Below, piece by piece: positions 1 through 11,397 of a stretch of DNA of 64,000 nucleotides. The DNA is taken from contig KN817527.1 in the NCBI GenBank assembly GCA_000827495.1, positions 589,203 through 653,202 on the forward strand, in the 5' to 3' direction. The DNA comes from Hypholoma sublateritium FD-334 SS-4 (Eukaryota; Basidiomycota; Agaricomycetes; Agaricales; Strophariaceae). Every line of letters starts with the position of its first letter. Position 1 is the first letter of the stretch. The notes below the pieces were generated by a model. That model made no database searches and was not told where the DNA came from. It saw only the letters and a list, made by a program, of their open reading frames with translations. A program made the translations under genes and the position numbers.

Positions 1-756
1 CGTCCCGGTCTTCCCGGGCCTTTAGCGGCTCTACTACGCTTTACTGCAGGTAGTTCTTGCCACTATTTCCTCCTACAAGAATCTAGTTGACGAAAGAGTA
101 ATAACTCAACAGCAGGTGATATATGTGGCCTAGGTGCATGCTACCGCGACCAGCGGGCGCACGACGTACGCGATTTTGACTACGTGATTGTCCGGAATCC
201 AGCAACTCGAGCAAAGCACTGGAAAAAATATAAGAGTTGAGGGGTACATAGTATTTAGGCGAGATAAATGTCAAAAAAATTATTGTCAAATCGCGGGACT
301 TGGTTAAATCATTGCAATTTGCCGTGAGCAAGATTACAATTATGTCCCGGAAATTCTAAAGAATTTGGTTATTATCAACCAAGGTGACCGGTGACCTCAA
401 ATAACAGTCGCCATTGTATGTAACGATCCCGAAAGGATTGGATTTTTGAATTTCTTTGGCTATCGTTGATCATATCTTTCTACTTATTTATGGACACTTG
501 TTTCGCAAAGAGTCTTGAAAGGTATAGTGGAATACTCACATGAAGCGGCTGGCTCGACGAATAAAATCACAGATTGACATTACGACAGCATCCTCAAGAA
601 AAGAAGGCATGTTTTCGGTGGCAAGCAATATACATAATGTGTTACAATTGAAGTGCGCGACAAAGAACTTGGTACTTGTGATCATGATACAGGGAATTTC
701 GACTGAATGGGCGGAGGTAAGAAAAGTGAAGGCTACTGAAGTTACTCCACGTACCT
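1..756. other. Left-edge region without a confident gene
   Basis: Only short open frames occur here. A plus-strand frame is open from the window edge to a stop near position 117 and could be the last codons of a gene lying to the left, but nothing in it is recognisable. From about 240 to 540 the DNA is AT-rich and looks like ordinary intergenic sequence, which would be the 3' flank of the minus-strand gene that follows. Confidence 0.4.
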
Positions 757-1203
757 TTACTTCCTTCCGCCGCTGGACTTCGCGTCCGGGCCATCTTCGC
801 TCCCACTCGTTTCCGAGCTCTGCTCCTGTGCGCGGTTCTGCCTTGCTCCGTAGCTCCCCTTGTCACCTCCTTTGGGAGAGTACGGCTCCTTGGTTTTTTC
901 GACGCTCCTATATTTCTCGTGAAGGACCCCAGAGCGACTGTAGCCCGAGGGCGGCTCGTGGGGTTTCTGGACGCGGTCCGAGTCGCCGTCGACGCGGTGG
1001 ATAGTGGTGTCAGGTGGAGGCGTTGCGTCCACCTCCTTCGCGTAGCTGTCCGTCGTGTGCACCTTGCTGTCCTTCTTGTCTGATTGCACAAGGCGCGTGG
1101 TGTGCAGCCCTCCAACGCGCACGGACGCGATGTTGCTGTGCAATCCTAGCCTCTGCGGGAGGCCGCTGGTGCTAGCTGTGCGGAATTTGGGTAAGAAAAA
1201 CAT
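757..1203 (-). CDS. Small mitochondrial-type basidiomycete protein (148 aa)
   Basis: Intact single-exon frame starting at an ATG. The first 40 residues are rich in Arg, Ser, Thr and hydrophobic residues without acids (MFFLPKFRTASTS, then a GLHTTR segment). This looks like a mitochondrial presequence; HTTR/HTTP-type motifs are common near such cleavage sites in fungi. The rest is hydrophilic and disordered, with a VHTTDSYAKEVD segment and an HRVDGDSDRVQKPHEPP segment that resemble conserved small mitochondrial proteins of fungi. No enzymatic domain is visible. The frame is clean, whereas the overlapping frames on both strands are low-complexity shadows. Its function is unknown and mitochondrial import is an inference from composition. 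Confidence 0.62.
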   Translation of the reverse strand: MFFLPKFRTASTSGLPQRLGLHSNIASVRVGGLHTTRLVQSDKKDSKVHTTDSYAKEVDATPPPDTTIHRVDGDSDRVQKPHEPPSGYSRSGVLHEKYRSVEKTKEPYSPKGGDKGSYGARQNRAQEQSSETSGSEDGPDAKSSGGRK

Positions 1204-1876
1204 AGATTCGTGGAGACGAAGCTCTTGTGTGTGGTGAGTGAGATGGTGGGATGAATGAGCTCGATGCTTGGCTAGAAACTGTCCAGGCTTCTCACTGACA
1301 GCCCCGCAACCGCCATGGTGCGCACGGGACTAATGTCAGTGATGGTGATGTCACTTGTCAGATCACATGTGTGATCGCACATCCCTGGACCCTGATCATG
1401 AACCTATCAAATCCCCGGTATTTGGCAGTCCATTGTCATGGGCGCTTATCTTTTGACTCATAGAGTTTGCATAGAGTCCTTTCCTAGTCTGAAAAGGTTC
1501 TGGGGAGGTAAATACTATGTGGAATTATAACCTGCCATTATCGCAGCATTTCGACATCTGATCCCTCTCGCGGACCGCCACCGCTTTTACAATATGCTCT
1601 CTAAGTTCTTCAATCCTTGCGCGTTAAATTCCCTTCTTTAAGTTCAAGGAAGATTCAGCCAAAGGCAGAAGCTAGTCAAGCGATAACAGGTGCATGCTAA
1701 AACATTGACATATCATTGAATGATCGAGCAACAGTAGTAACTTATGATTCGATAAAAGTAGTACATGATGAGAAGAAATATTGCGGAGGTTATCTGGAAT
1801 TAAAAGAGCAACTCCGAAGGATGTAGGTATTCAAAGGGTACAATATAATATGATTGATGGCGCAATGCCGCGGCAC
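1204..1876. other. Intergenic region
   Basis: Contains no credible coding frame. It should hold the promoter of the small mitochondrial-type gene to its left and the 3' flank of the gene to its right. A TCAGTGATGGTGATGTCACT stretch near 1335-1354 is partly palindromic, but I could not assign it to a known site. Confidence 0.5.
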
Positions 1877-3898
1877 TTAGCCATATTGTGCGCGCGGGAA
1901 GACCATATGCTGCTTCCGTTGACTCTTGATCGGCAAGGGCGTCTCGTCCATACCCTCCATCGGCCGTGCAAAGCTGAAGCTCCTGTCCGTGTAGATGCGC
2001 ACAGGCGGCTGCGGCTCGCTGTCCGCAGGGGAGGCATGTTCGCGCCCCTTCCCATTCGAATACTGATTACTACTCCCGCCATACTGTGTTTGCGGGACGG
2101 GCTGGAGTGACGCGTGGTGCGGCTGGTAGCTGCTCTCGGCGTGCGCTGATGATGAACGGTAGGGAGTACGCATCGCCGGGGGGTCCACGTGTCTGTTTTG
2201 TGCCTCTAGGTACGACAGCCGTCGACGCAGCGCGTCGACCTCGGCGGAGTGCAGCTCCCGCATGGCCTGCATCTCCTCCTTCTCCCGCTGCTCGCGCATG
2301 CGGGCCTCCTGCTTCATTCGCTGCAGGTCGTCGATGAGATGGGCAAGGGTGTGGGATTCGGCGGAGTGGGTAAGTGCGGCGGAGTCGGCGATTAGTGGGT
2401 GGGCTGCGGGATCGAGCTCGCGCTCGCGGTCTACGTCCGCGGTGCTGGAAGCGACCGAGCCCTCGTCCGCCTTGGATTTCTCTTTTTCGTTCTCCCGCTC
2501 CTTTAGTCGGCTGCTCACCATCCCTTCCATCACGGCGACCATCTTCGCGGATACAAGGCTATCGACGAGGAGGCTGAGATTCGATGACATGAGTCGGGTA
2601 GAACCTTCGTTTAGCAGCGTCATCGATGATGCGGAGGTAGTGGTGGTATTGGCCATGGTGATGTCGGTATCAGGCTCGGAAGAGTTGTGTTCGTCTAGCG
2701 TGCGAAGACCGATTTGCGGGCTGTGAGTTGAAGTACCCGAGGGGATGGTTTGTCGCTCTTCCGAGCGGGGATGTATATCATCGGGGACCGTGGAATGTCG
2801 GGCATTGTTTGCTGAAGGTGATCCAGAACGAAGTGCTTGCGGACTGGGTTGCGCGCCTGCTGGGCTTAGTGGGGTCGAATTTTCGTCAAGCGGCGGTGGA
2901 AGAGCTTGCCCAGGGCTGCTCGTACTTGACTGAGCTTCACCTGGCAACATGACCACATCTTTTGCTCCGTCCAATTCCTTCTCGGCCGCAGCCCCAGAAC
3001 CACCGATAGCACCTTCCGCCAATGGCTGCACCACCGACGATTTGGCACTTGTCTCCGCCACTAGATTCAAAGACGGCCTTTCAGCGCCTTCCGCGGACGG
3101 CGATTGAGCAAGACTGTCAGTCTGCGCGCCGTAGCTATCGTCTTGTGTTGTTTCCGCGCTCGTAAGAGGAGCGGGGACCGGTTGTGGAGGAGTCAAATCA
3201 TCCACATCTAGATCCATTCCCGTCGCCCCATCCGCCTCCGTCATCGCCAATATATCCGCTGCGGCTTCTATCACTGTGCTCGGCGTCGCCCCCTCCAAAA
3301 CCTGCAGCCGCTCCACAATCCCCTTGAGCTCCTCCTTGATTGCCGCGAATTGCCCCTCGAAGTCTACAAGCCGGGCTTCGAGGGCCGCCTTCTCGTCGTC
3401 CGATCGCTCCAGATCGACAACCATGGCATTGTTCGTGGCTGACGTGACCCCGAGCTGTATTTCACCCCCAGCGCCCGTCTCGACAGGCTCGGATGCAAAT
3501 GGGAACTTCTCCTGCAGCGCGCGCTTCACATCCACGAGTTTCTCCAAAAGCTCAAGTGCGGTAACGTGCATTGTGCTCTGCTTCCCCTGTGCCTGTGGGG
3601 CGGGCACGGTGCTTCTAGCTGCCGGCGCTGGTGCCGGCGTTGCGGTCAGTGAGCTGACCGACGACCGCGACTGAGCGGGCGGCGCCCACTGCTCGCCACC
3701 GCGAAGGCCTGGGGGTAACCGCGTCCTCGCAGGTCGTGTGGCCCGGGTCAACGTGCGTGATTTGGGTAATGTGGATCCGCTGGCAATGGCATTTACGCTG
3801 CCAGACGCGGCGGCGGCGACCATCTGCCTGGTCTTCTGCGCGGCCGCACGCGACGGTCGGGAAAATGCTGAGCTCGACGAATCCATGGGCGGAGCCAT
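1877..3898 (-). CDS. Uncharacterised coiled-coil, Ser-rich protein (673 aa)
   Basis: Long uninterrupted frame from an ATG at 3898. The N-terminal 100 residues are basic and rich in Ser, Ala and Arg. Residues about 105-215 contain heptad-like segments (LELLEKLVDVKRALQEK and EARLVDFEGQFAAIKEELKG) that predict a coiled coil. A long Ser/Pro/Thr-rich disordered middle follows. A second strong coiled coil lies at about residues 500-590, beginning HLIDDLQRMKQEARMREQRE. The last 80 residues are Gln/Ser/Tyr-rich and carry RxFSFARP-like basic and aromatic patches. No catalytic domain is visible. It may be a scaffold or cytoskeletal protein, but that is only inference from architecture. It lies 63 bp downstream of another minus-strand gene in the same orientation. 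Confidence 0.7.
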   Translation of the reverse strand: MAPPMDSSSSAFSRPSRAAAQKTRQMVAAAASGSVNAIASGSTLPKSRTLTRATRPARTRLPPGLRGGEQWAPPAQSRSSVSSLTATPAPAPAARSTVPAPQAQGKQSTMHVTALELLEKLVDVKRALQEKFPFASEPVETGAGGEIQLGVTSATNNAMVVDLERSDDEKAALEARLVDFEGQFAAIKEELKGIVERLQVLEGATPSTVIEAAADILAMTEADGATGMDLDVDDLTPPQPVPAPLTSAETTQDDSYGAQTDSLAQSPSAEGAERPSLNLVAETSAKSSVVQPLAEGAIGGSGAAAEKELDGAKDVVMLPGEAQSSTSSPGQALPPPLDENSTPLSPAGAQPSPQALRSGSPSANNARHSTVPDDIHPRSEERQTIPSGTSTHSPQIGLRTLDEHNSSEPDTDITMANTTTTSASSMTLLNEGSTRLMSSNLSLLVDSLVSAKMVAVMEGMVSSRLKERENEKEKSKADEGSVASSTADVDRERELDPAAHPLIADSAALTHSAESHTLAHLIDDLQRMKQEARMREQREKEEMQAMRELHSAEVDALRRRLSYLEAQNRHVDPPAMRTPYRSSSAHAESSYQPHHASLQPVPQTQYGGSSNQYSNGKGREHASPADSEPQPPVRIYTDRSFSFARPMEGMDETPLPIKSQRKQHMVFPRAQYG

Positions 3899-3961
3899 TG
3901 ACAGTGAGTTTGATGAGGTGTCTTCCCCGCCGGGGAGATGTAAGGTCGAGGTTGCAGCAGG

Positions 3962-5525
3962 CTATTGATGTTGTTTTTTTTCAGTTGACATACGCGAAAA
4001 GAAAGCCGGGATACATACGTTTGAAGACTGTGGGTGATTTTGCCGCGGTGCCCGCAGCGAATCGTATGGGAAATCGGGAGGTGATGTCCCGATTTCAGAA
4101 GCAACTTGGGGACCATCGCCTGGAGGGCCTTGGAGCACTCTAAGCGAAGAAGAGGGGAGGTCGAAGGAGAATTCGGGCGACGAGGCCGCCGATGCCACAG
4201 TTGACGTTGTAATGTCGATGTGGACTGCATTAGGAGATGTTGGCGTTTGTTCTAGGCGAGGCTGCGAGGTAGATCCTGACCCAGATGCAATCGCATTTTG
4301 AGTGTGAGCCCACACAGGATTTCGCGCCATTGCAGCGAGAGTTCGGGAGAGGGGATAAACGTGACTCGGGAGCGGCGGGAGGACCCAGGAAGCACTGTTC
4401 TCGAGAACATCTTCTATGCGATTGCGTTTAGCCGCTCGTTCGACTTCGTCGACATCCAACGGGAAGTCCCTGAGGCGTTTGGGGGTATCGACAATGCTCC
4501 TGGGAGCATGATTGTCTGGACTAATAGCGATGGCAGCGTGGCTATTAGTTGACCAGGCAGAGGAGGCGGGGAGGGGACCTGGTAAAAGTTCGTGTTCGGG
4601 CATAGCGCTGTGTGAAGGGTCGCTATCACTGTCGGCATCAACGGAGTTGTCGTCAGAATCTATGCTGTAGTCGGTAAGCTCCGAAGAAGAATCATCGTCC
4701 GCAGGCTCTTTGTCCGTTATGTGACTGAGCGGCTGGTCATCGATCGTCCACACGCCATCGTCCCGCTTTTTGAGCGTTTTCCGGAATTGCTCTATGGTAA
4801 TCCCGTTTGTCACCTCATCTTCCGTCATCTTGACACCGTTCAAGCCGCGGAGACACCATCGTTTCCAATCTGAGGAGATAGATTAGTTGACAGGGATCAA
4901 AAATAACGCTGCGCATACCGTGTTTTAGAACATCTCTGTCATACTCCTTCGCCCCGTGGGTCGTCAAGAATCCCTTGCCCCCTTCGGGATCATTTCGCGC
5001 CCAGTGTTTGTAGAACCTCGCAAGAAGTCGATCGAACATCACACAGCGCCACCCCTTCTCCATACCTCCCCGCGAAGCCTTCACCTTGGCTCGGCGGAAG
5101 AGATTTTCGCATAACCGTGATAGGTGGAACATGTTTGAGCGTTCTTGCTTCCACTGGCGTTCGTTCGATATCTTCGAGAGCGTTGTCTCCCATCGGTATT
5201 TCGCCACGAACATCAGTGGGAGCCTATAGCCATGCGGGAGCGTTACGAGCTCCCCGGAGGCAAGTTCAACCCACACAAATGGTGCTGACGGGTTGTATTC
5301 GCGCGGCGGAATGGAGAACGTTTTCTCCCATAAATGAGTTACCAACGCGTCTTGACTCCATTTACGCATCGTTCGGGCAGTATAGGCCCAGTTGAGATCG
5401 TTGTTATTGTCGCGCAGCCACTGGTCTGCGTCGCCGGGTGTGGGAGTTTCGAGCCCGAGCATCGAGACGACCTCCTCGTCGTCAAAATCGTCGGCAAGAG
5501 CTTTTGCCTTTGCCTTGGAAGTCAT
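3962..5525 (-). CDS. Uncharacterised protein, two exons (504 aa)
   Basis: Two frames join through a clear 49-nt intron (4870-4918, GTATGC...CTCAG) that keeps phase and gives 505 codons including the stop. The N-terminal half (about 235 residues) is globular, with many Trp, Arg and Tyr residues (e.g. WKQERSNMFHLSRLCENLFR). It looks like a folded, DNA- or protein-binding domain of unknown family. The C-terminal half is acidic, then Ser/Pro-rich, with a DDDSSSELTDYSIDSDD stretch and a basic AAKRNR patch that could serve as a nuclear signal. The family is not recognised. The composition recalls rapidly evolving lineage-specific Agaricomycete proteins. Confidence 0.68.
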
Positions 5526-5713
5526 GAAGCTGAAATAAAGCTGAAAGGGAGTAGAAGTGAAAAGCAGAAAACGAAATTCTGCATGTCACTGACCGCCAAC
5601 ACACATCGTTGCCATCAACTTTAAACATGCACAAACACACTGACCACCTTCATTGAAAGTTTGTTTGAACTTCGTACAAACCTTCAACACAACCACAATG
5701 TCAGTTCCAGTTT

Positions 5714-6545
5714 TTGAAATATGGCCTGCTTTCTCGCGATTATCTCTGTAGATTGAAAATATTGAACCTGGAAGAATGTCGAGCCTGCGAAGGCACTGCA
5801 CTCGGCAGTCGATTTTTTGAGTACGCGAACCTCCAACTGGTCAGCAAAGTCGCAGAGCTGAATCGACAGCGCATGGACGACGAGAACGAGGATGATGCCC
5901 AATGCCAGTACCTATGGATTGGGTTGTCCCAAATAGTGCGCGCATTCGCCATTACTGAGACAGGTCCTATTTACCGCTTGTTGTAGGTCTACCCGCGGAA
6001 GCTCGAATTCCAATAGCTGAAGCAAAAGATCAATACGTCTCAGTCCATCGCTAGAGACACTGATGGTGGTCCTATCATTGCAGTGGAAGTTGACGCAGTG
6101 GAAGATAATAAGGGCTCTGCCGGCATGAACGGAAAGAAAGGAAAGAAAAGCGCAAGCCCGCGACGGCGATGTCAAACAAGGTTCAGAAAAATATCGAATT
6201 GTTAGGTCCGGTCCCATGGTCGAGCAAGGTAGGCATCGTGAAACAGCAGACCAAGAAATATATCAGCTAACCACTCTCAAGATTTATAAAGCATCAAAGA
6301 GGCTACAGACCCTTCTTTCGCGAAATATAAAGGACTCCTGGAACGCTCTGCTTTTCCTTCAGAAAACTCACCCAAGACTGAGTCTCCACCCTTCTTGCAG
6401 AACAGAAGTTTCAGCGTGAAGAATTTTCGGCTGCTGGCTTCAAAAGCGGGAGAAGCGGTGAGTCGGAACAACTGGAGCAAGACGACAACAGGTTTGTACT
6501 CCTCGACGACTGGTGGGTACAATTCGCATTTCCTTCATTAATCTC
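5714..6545 (+). pseudogene. Degenerate or unresolved multi-exon coding stretch
   Basis: Several plus-strand pieces have coding-like composition but I could not join them in one frame with acceptable splice sites. One runs from about 6292 to 6540 and ends at a TAA; it reads as a hydrophilic, Ser/Lys-rich C-terminus (ATDPSFAKYKGLLERSAFPS, then a SRNNWSKTTTGLYSSTTGG stretch). Another, at about 6070-6180, encodes an acidic then Lys-rich segment (VDAVEDNKGSAGMNGKKGKK). A third at about 5714-5985 is open for 90 codons. Together they suggest a small gene with several introns or a decaying copy. No family is recognised. Confidence 0.3.
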
Positions 6546-7319
6546 CTCTTGATATCACACTCTACAGGTACACTTCTTCTATATCGCTTCATTGGTCTCG
6601 CCCCACTGTAGAGAAACAATGCTCTATGTCGAAGACTGAGCTCCAGTCAACGTACACGCTCGACGTGCATTTGCTGTCTCCTCCGCGATGTGTTTCTGTC
6701 GCCCACATAGATCCACAAACCCTAGCCGCAGCGCCAGGTCACTGGCCTGGACGAACGGTGACTTGGGGGCGTTATCGACGCCCGCGTTTAGGCGGACAAT
6801 CTACATGAACTAATAGCCTCTCGTCTGGAGTAGACGCTAGAAGCTCCCTCTGCCTCATCTTCGCTGAGTCCGAGTCCATCTACTCATTATCTCATGTTCG
6901 TGTCGAAGCCTGCTCTTTATATTTCAACTTTAAATGCGTTCTCATTTCAGGAATTTGGGTTTTTTTTCAAAAAACGTAGCCGTCGTCTGGTCGTAGTTGT
7001 TTCCATTCTTTTAATCCAGGAAAATGATACAGCTGGTGGAGGCAGGCGGCGAGCCTCAGAGCAAGGTGCGCAGCATATTCTGCTCACGAGCCAATTAAAT
7101 AAGTCAAACTTATCAGATAAGTAATCATGAATAGCGAATGTGATGGGATCATCTCGGCGAACACATTTCTCCTTCTATGCCGCTACAGATGCCACGTTGC
7201 CTGTGAGCAACGGCTTCCTGTCCGAAAGGCGACTTAGTAATGCCCAGCATCGACCGAGGGAACGACTGGCGTGCTATGGTTTCTCCGCGGCCGCGCTCAT
7301 CGTCTCTCCCAACACCGGC
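6546..7319. other. Intergenic region upstream of the Old Yellow Enzyme
   Basis: No confident coding sequence. The 60-codon ATG frame at 6626 lacks recognisable features. The T-rich stretch at about 6958-6970 and the segment up to 7319 probably form the promoter and leader of the following gene. Confidence 0.4.
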
Positions 7320-8688
7320 ATGGCGTACTTCATATCTAAGAAGACCATCTACCTCATCCTCGGGCTCGCAACCGCGATATCCCTCCTACTCAAGCCCTCT
7401 TCGGACACCACGCAGAGCCCCCAAGCGCTCTTCACCCCCATCAAAGTCGGCGTGCAGACACTCCAGCACCGCGTCGTCCTCGCGCCGCTGACGCGCTACC
7501 GGTCGACGCAGAAGGAACATGTCCCGATCACGCCGCTGATGACAACGTACTACAGCCAGCGCGCGCGGCATCCCGGGAGCCTACTCGTCACCGAGGCGAC
7601 GTTCATCGCGCCGCACGCAGGCGGGTACGACCACGTTCCGGGTATATGGAGTGCGCCGCAGATCGCAGCGTGGAAGGAGGTGCGTTTTTTATGACTGGTG
7701 CACCAGCACCGAGATATGCGGGCGCTAATACGCGATCACTGCAGATCACAGACGCCGTACACGCGGAGGGCTCGTTCATCTTCCTTCAACTTTGGGCACT
7801 CGGGCGCACGGCGAAGCCCGCGGTACTGAGTGAGGACGGCTTCGAGCACGTTGCACCCTCACCGATCGCGATTAGCGACAAGTACGAGACCCCACGGGCG
7901 CTCACAGTAGGCGAAATACAACAGTACGTGCTGGATTACGCGCAGGCCGCGCGCAACGCTGTGCACGAAGCGGGCTTCGACGGCGTGGAGGTGCACTGCG
8001 CGAACGGGTACCTGCCCGACCAGTTCCTGCAAGACGTGTCGAATACGCGCACGGACGCGTATGGCGGCAGTGTGCAGAAGCGTAGCAAGTTTGCGCTCGA
8101 GGTCGTGGATGCGGTGGTGAAGGCGGTCGGCGCGGAGCGCACGGGCGTCCGGGTTAGTCCGTGGAGCACGTTCCAGAGTGAGTGCACTCTCTAGACCGTT
8201 TTTGTTATTTTGGGACTTACTGGGTGACATGTTTGATACTTAGGCATGAGGATGGCCGATCCGAAGCCGCAGTTCAGCTATTTCGCGAACAAGTTGCTAC
8301 TCGCCCACCCGGACCTCGCATATTTACATGCTATCGAGTCCGAAGAGCCCAGTGCGGAGGAGTCAAATGACTTCCTGCGCGACATATGGGCGCCAAAACC
8401 GTTCGTCACAGCAGGAAACTACATGCGTGAAACGGCCATCGAGCGCGCGGACGCGAGTGGGGATCTGGTTGCATTTGGCCGGTTTTATATCTCAAATGTA
8501 CGTGGGCCTACCTGGCGCGTTCTTTATTGGCGTAGCACTTGTTCACTGACAAGCGGAAACAGCCTGATCTTGTCACGCGGTTGGAAAACGATGTGCCGTT
8601 GACGCCGTACAACTACTCTACGTTCTATACACCAGAAACACCCGAGGGTTACATCGACTACCCGTTCTATGACGCAAGGAGCACGTAG
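7320..8688 (+). CDS. Old Yellow Enzyme family NADH:flavin oxidoreductase, membrane-anchored
   Basis: Four exons (7320-7679, 7745-8177, 8244-8497, 8563-8688) joined by 65-66 nt GT-AG introns give a 390-residue FMN-dependent ene-reductase. The fold is an alpha/beta barrel. Visible family landmarks are LFTPIKVG and APLTRYR near the N-terminus, and the substrate-anion pair and Tyr in EVHCANGYLPDQFLQ (His-x-x-Asn-x-Tyr). NTRTDAYGGSVQKRSKF, SPWSTFQ, and the phosphate-binding TAGNY and DLVAFGR segments near the end are also present. OYE proteins reduce activated C=C bonds using NADPH. The first 27 residues (ISKKTIYLILGLATAISLLL) are a hydrophobic helix not usual for cytosolic OYEs, so the enzyme is probably membrane-tethered. 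An in-frame ATG at 7140 would add 60 residues. I prefer 7320 because the extension looks non-coding. Confidence 0.9.
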
Positions 8689-8793
8689 CTCAAGATGTAT
8701 GTAGATATTTAACGCAGGTCCATTCTATTATTTGGTACAATTGCATTTGTCACTGTCAATTCCCTTTCGAGTTGTTTCCATACTCAGAGTCAA

Positions 8794-10294
8794 TCACCGC
8801 CCAAATTTCTGGTTAATTGTGTAGCCATCGTCGTTTTCTACATGCCAGGTGACAGACGTTTCCCCCGAGTAGTCATTGAACCACAACAGATCTTCATCTG
8901 TCAACCGCGGGCCTCTGCCATATACAGTCAAGGTTTCCATATGCTCAAATTCGTCCCAGTTTTCATCGTCTAATTTGACTGGGTCATTGATGGCAGCTAC
9001 TAGGCGTCGCAACGCACTAGCTGTGAAATTTTGACAATCCTTGAGATCAAGGAATCTAATGCCATATGCTTCGCATTCCCCATCCCCTCTGTCATCCGCC
9101 AGCCAATGAATAAATTTGTCGTCGAATGTTGGACATGCGGTAAGAGCGAGACTACTCCCTTTCCAGCTCGAGAGTAGGTTGTAGAGACTGTCATCGTTGT
9201 CCGAAAAAGATGCACCTCCCACTGGAGCATCACTGAGACTGAGGTTGGCGCAGAAAAAGCCGCCGGAGATTGGAGGGACAGAGCAAGATATGAAATAGAG
9301 ATATTCGACACTGTCTAGGTTACCGATTTGGAAGAATTCGGTAATAAAATCCCTAGAAACATTTTCCAGAGTCAGGGAAGACCAGTCCGCGTATTCCAGG
9401 TCGTGTTGCCCGGCTGCTCTAACATCGCTGTGCGGTCGATATGCCAAGGAAATGGTTTCGAAGTGTAGCCTGTCCCAAGGAACGATAAAGTGCAGTAGAT
9501 GGATGAAGCGGGCAAATGTGTACTCCTTGTCGATCATTTCATCGTTGCAGGCCGGGAACTCGAAGTCACGCAAGTGAAGTGTAGGAATCGTTATTTCAGC
9601 TCGGGAACGAACTTGATTGGAGCCAGACTGCGCGTGGAGCCACTCAGTGCCCAAATGGATGATGTCCATGAATGCCGAACCGCACATTGACATCCTGCGC
9701 AGTTTTTTTAAAGGCAGTGGAATAGGCTTTGACTTGATCTGGGTACCTTCATAGCACCTTGGAAGATCATAGCTTGCATAATCAAGTATTAATTCCGTCA
9801 GCTCTGGATGGATGCGGGCAAGAAAAAGGGCCGGAGAAGTGAGCGAAGAAGCATACGTTAAGTCGAAAAAGATGGATGTACAACGCTCAGCGTGAACGAG
9901 GAGACTCTGTACAACGGCTCGTGCTCGTTTATTTTCGAGCAATTTTCTGGCTTCTGTCAATTCGTTCGCGGTGGTGAATACATGCACTGAGAACAAGAGT
10001 GTTTTCGATGCAGCAATTGCGTCTAAAAGAGGATGTGGATCGTAGGCTAGGTCAAATTCAAGGTTGATCCAATTCTCGGGGCACTCCAGGACCACGTCTC
10101 GCCACAACTCGCAAGTGTGGGCGACATTGAAGGGAAACTCGGACGAGCTGGAAATGTGTGAGTCATCGATCTATGTCATTTTTTCAGAATCAGATTCGTA
10201 CCACTTAGGATGGCGAAGGGCTCTCGGCGTAAAAAAAGATGTTCTTGAAGATAAGACCTAGTAACTCGACAGGGATATCCTGAATTCGGGCCAT
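8794..10294 (-). CDS. F-box/LRR-like protein with a reading-frame break in exon 1
   Basis: The main exon (8794 to about 10155) encodes some 450 residues, starting just after an SSEFPFNVAHTCELWRDVVL segment. That is the end of an F-box-type domain (C-x-LWRDVV), and it leads into leucine-rich strands. The matching first exon begins at an ATG at 10294 with MARIQDIPVELLGLIFKNIF, a textbook F-box start. That exon reaches a TAA exactly at the expected donor. A one-base change in a run of seven T's (minus strand, about 10227-10233) would put it in the phase needed for the downstream exon, with an intron running to about 10155. F-box proteins recruit substrates to SCF ubiquitin ligases. This copy is either a recent pseudogene or carries a homopolymer sequencing error. 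Confidence 0.65.
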
Positions 10295-11389
10295 GGGACG
10301 ACAGTATTGTTGAATGAGAGTTGACAATGTATATTTGCAGTAAGGATATTTAAGTTCAAACTCCGCTCTAAAAATAAGAAATACTTAGTACGCGGCGCGG
10401 CGCACTTACGAAACCCAACTTGAACTTGAACGTTTGAACGTTCTTCCCATCTTATCTGATATTCTCGTCGTAGTTTGTCCCCTCAAGGCCTCACGAGTCT
10501 GCACGCCGTCTCTTCTTCCTGGTCTCTTTGTGAGTTATGTCTTCCTACGTGTTCTACAAACTGTGCCCAATAAACCGCATATAGTAATAAATGCCGCATT
10601 AATACATCCACCAAAAAAATCTACCTTTTACCCGCATATATCCAGTTTATAAGCCTCATATTATGTTCTATTCAGTATGGGACTATGTTGCTTCAATTAT
10701 ATGCACCCAAGAACACGTTTCTGATACTCTTTATGTGCAATGTCGTCTCCATCCTGAAACCTCATACTATCCGCTCCCAAAGTGCTGATTCTCTGCCGGC
10801 CAGACTCAATAAAACCGTGCCATCTCTGTGCTTCTTCTTTCAATGAAAATCTCTGTGCAAACCTTCGGAATGGTGTTTCCCGGAAACTAGGAATCTAAGA
10901 TCTCAAGCACGGGTCCTCAATATTTCAACCGGTGAACCAGACCGTGCGCGCAAGGTTTTATCAACCAGTAGTAAAAAGGTCGTCGTTAGCGCTGGTACTG
11001 GACAAGAATGAGGGCTGCTGCAACCGCTGAGCTCTCCGCGTGGATCATCGATCACACGCCTGCACCGTCGCGTTATATATTCGACAGTCGCACCTACGAG
11101 CATTGAAAGTGCGATTATGTCCGTCATATAAGTAAAGGCAAATTTACATTTACGCTGACCAGGCCCATTGGACTGCGCGGCGTTCCCTCCTCCCAATAAC
11201 TTAACGGTTCCTCCTTGGTTCCTCCGTCCCCTGGACCCTCTATCTTGCAGCCCGCGCCGAGACCGGCACCCGCCTGCCGATCGTCGCAGGCGGTGGTTGC
11301 GACGTTGCATCACATCACTGAAGATCTTTGATTTTTTGTGAGTGCTTCTATTCTGTCCTCGAGACCGCCCGGTGCGCAATGTTGACTAC
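10295..11389. other. Intergenic region
   Basis: No supported gene. The AT-rich DNA up to about 10900 would hold the promoter of the F-box-type gene to the left. Open frames at 10903-11379 on the minus strand are Arg/Gly-rich shadows without features of a real protein. Confidence 0.45.
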
Positions 11390-11397
11390 GCTCAGCC
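11390..11397 (+). repeat. Left 8-bp target-site duplication
   Basis: GCTCAGCC directly precedes the left inverted repeat and is repeated exactly after the right one (12216-12223). It marks a transposition insertion with an 8-bp duplication. Confidence 0.88.

Noticed and set aside
1831..2952. Plus-strand open frames inside 1.8-3.7 kb
   Set aside because: They are low-complexity Ser/Arg-rich shadows of the 673-residue minus-strand gene.
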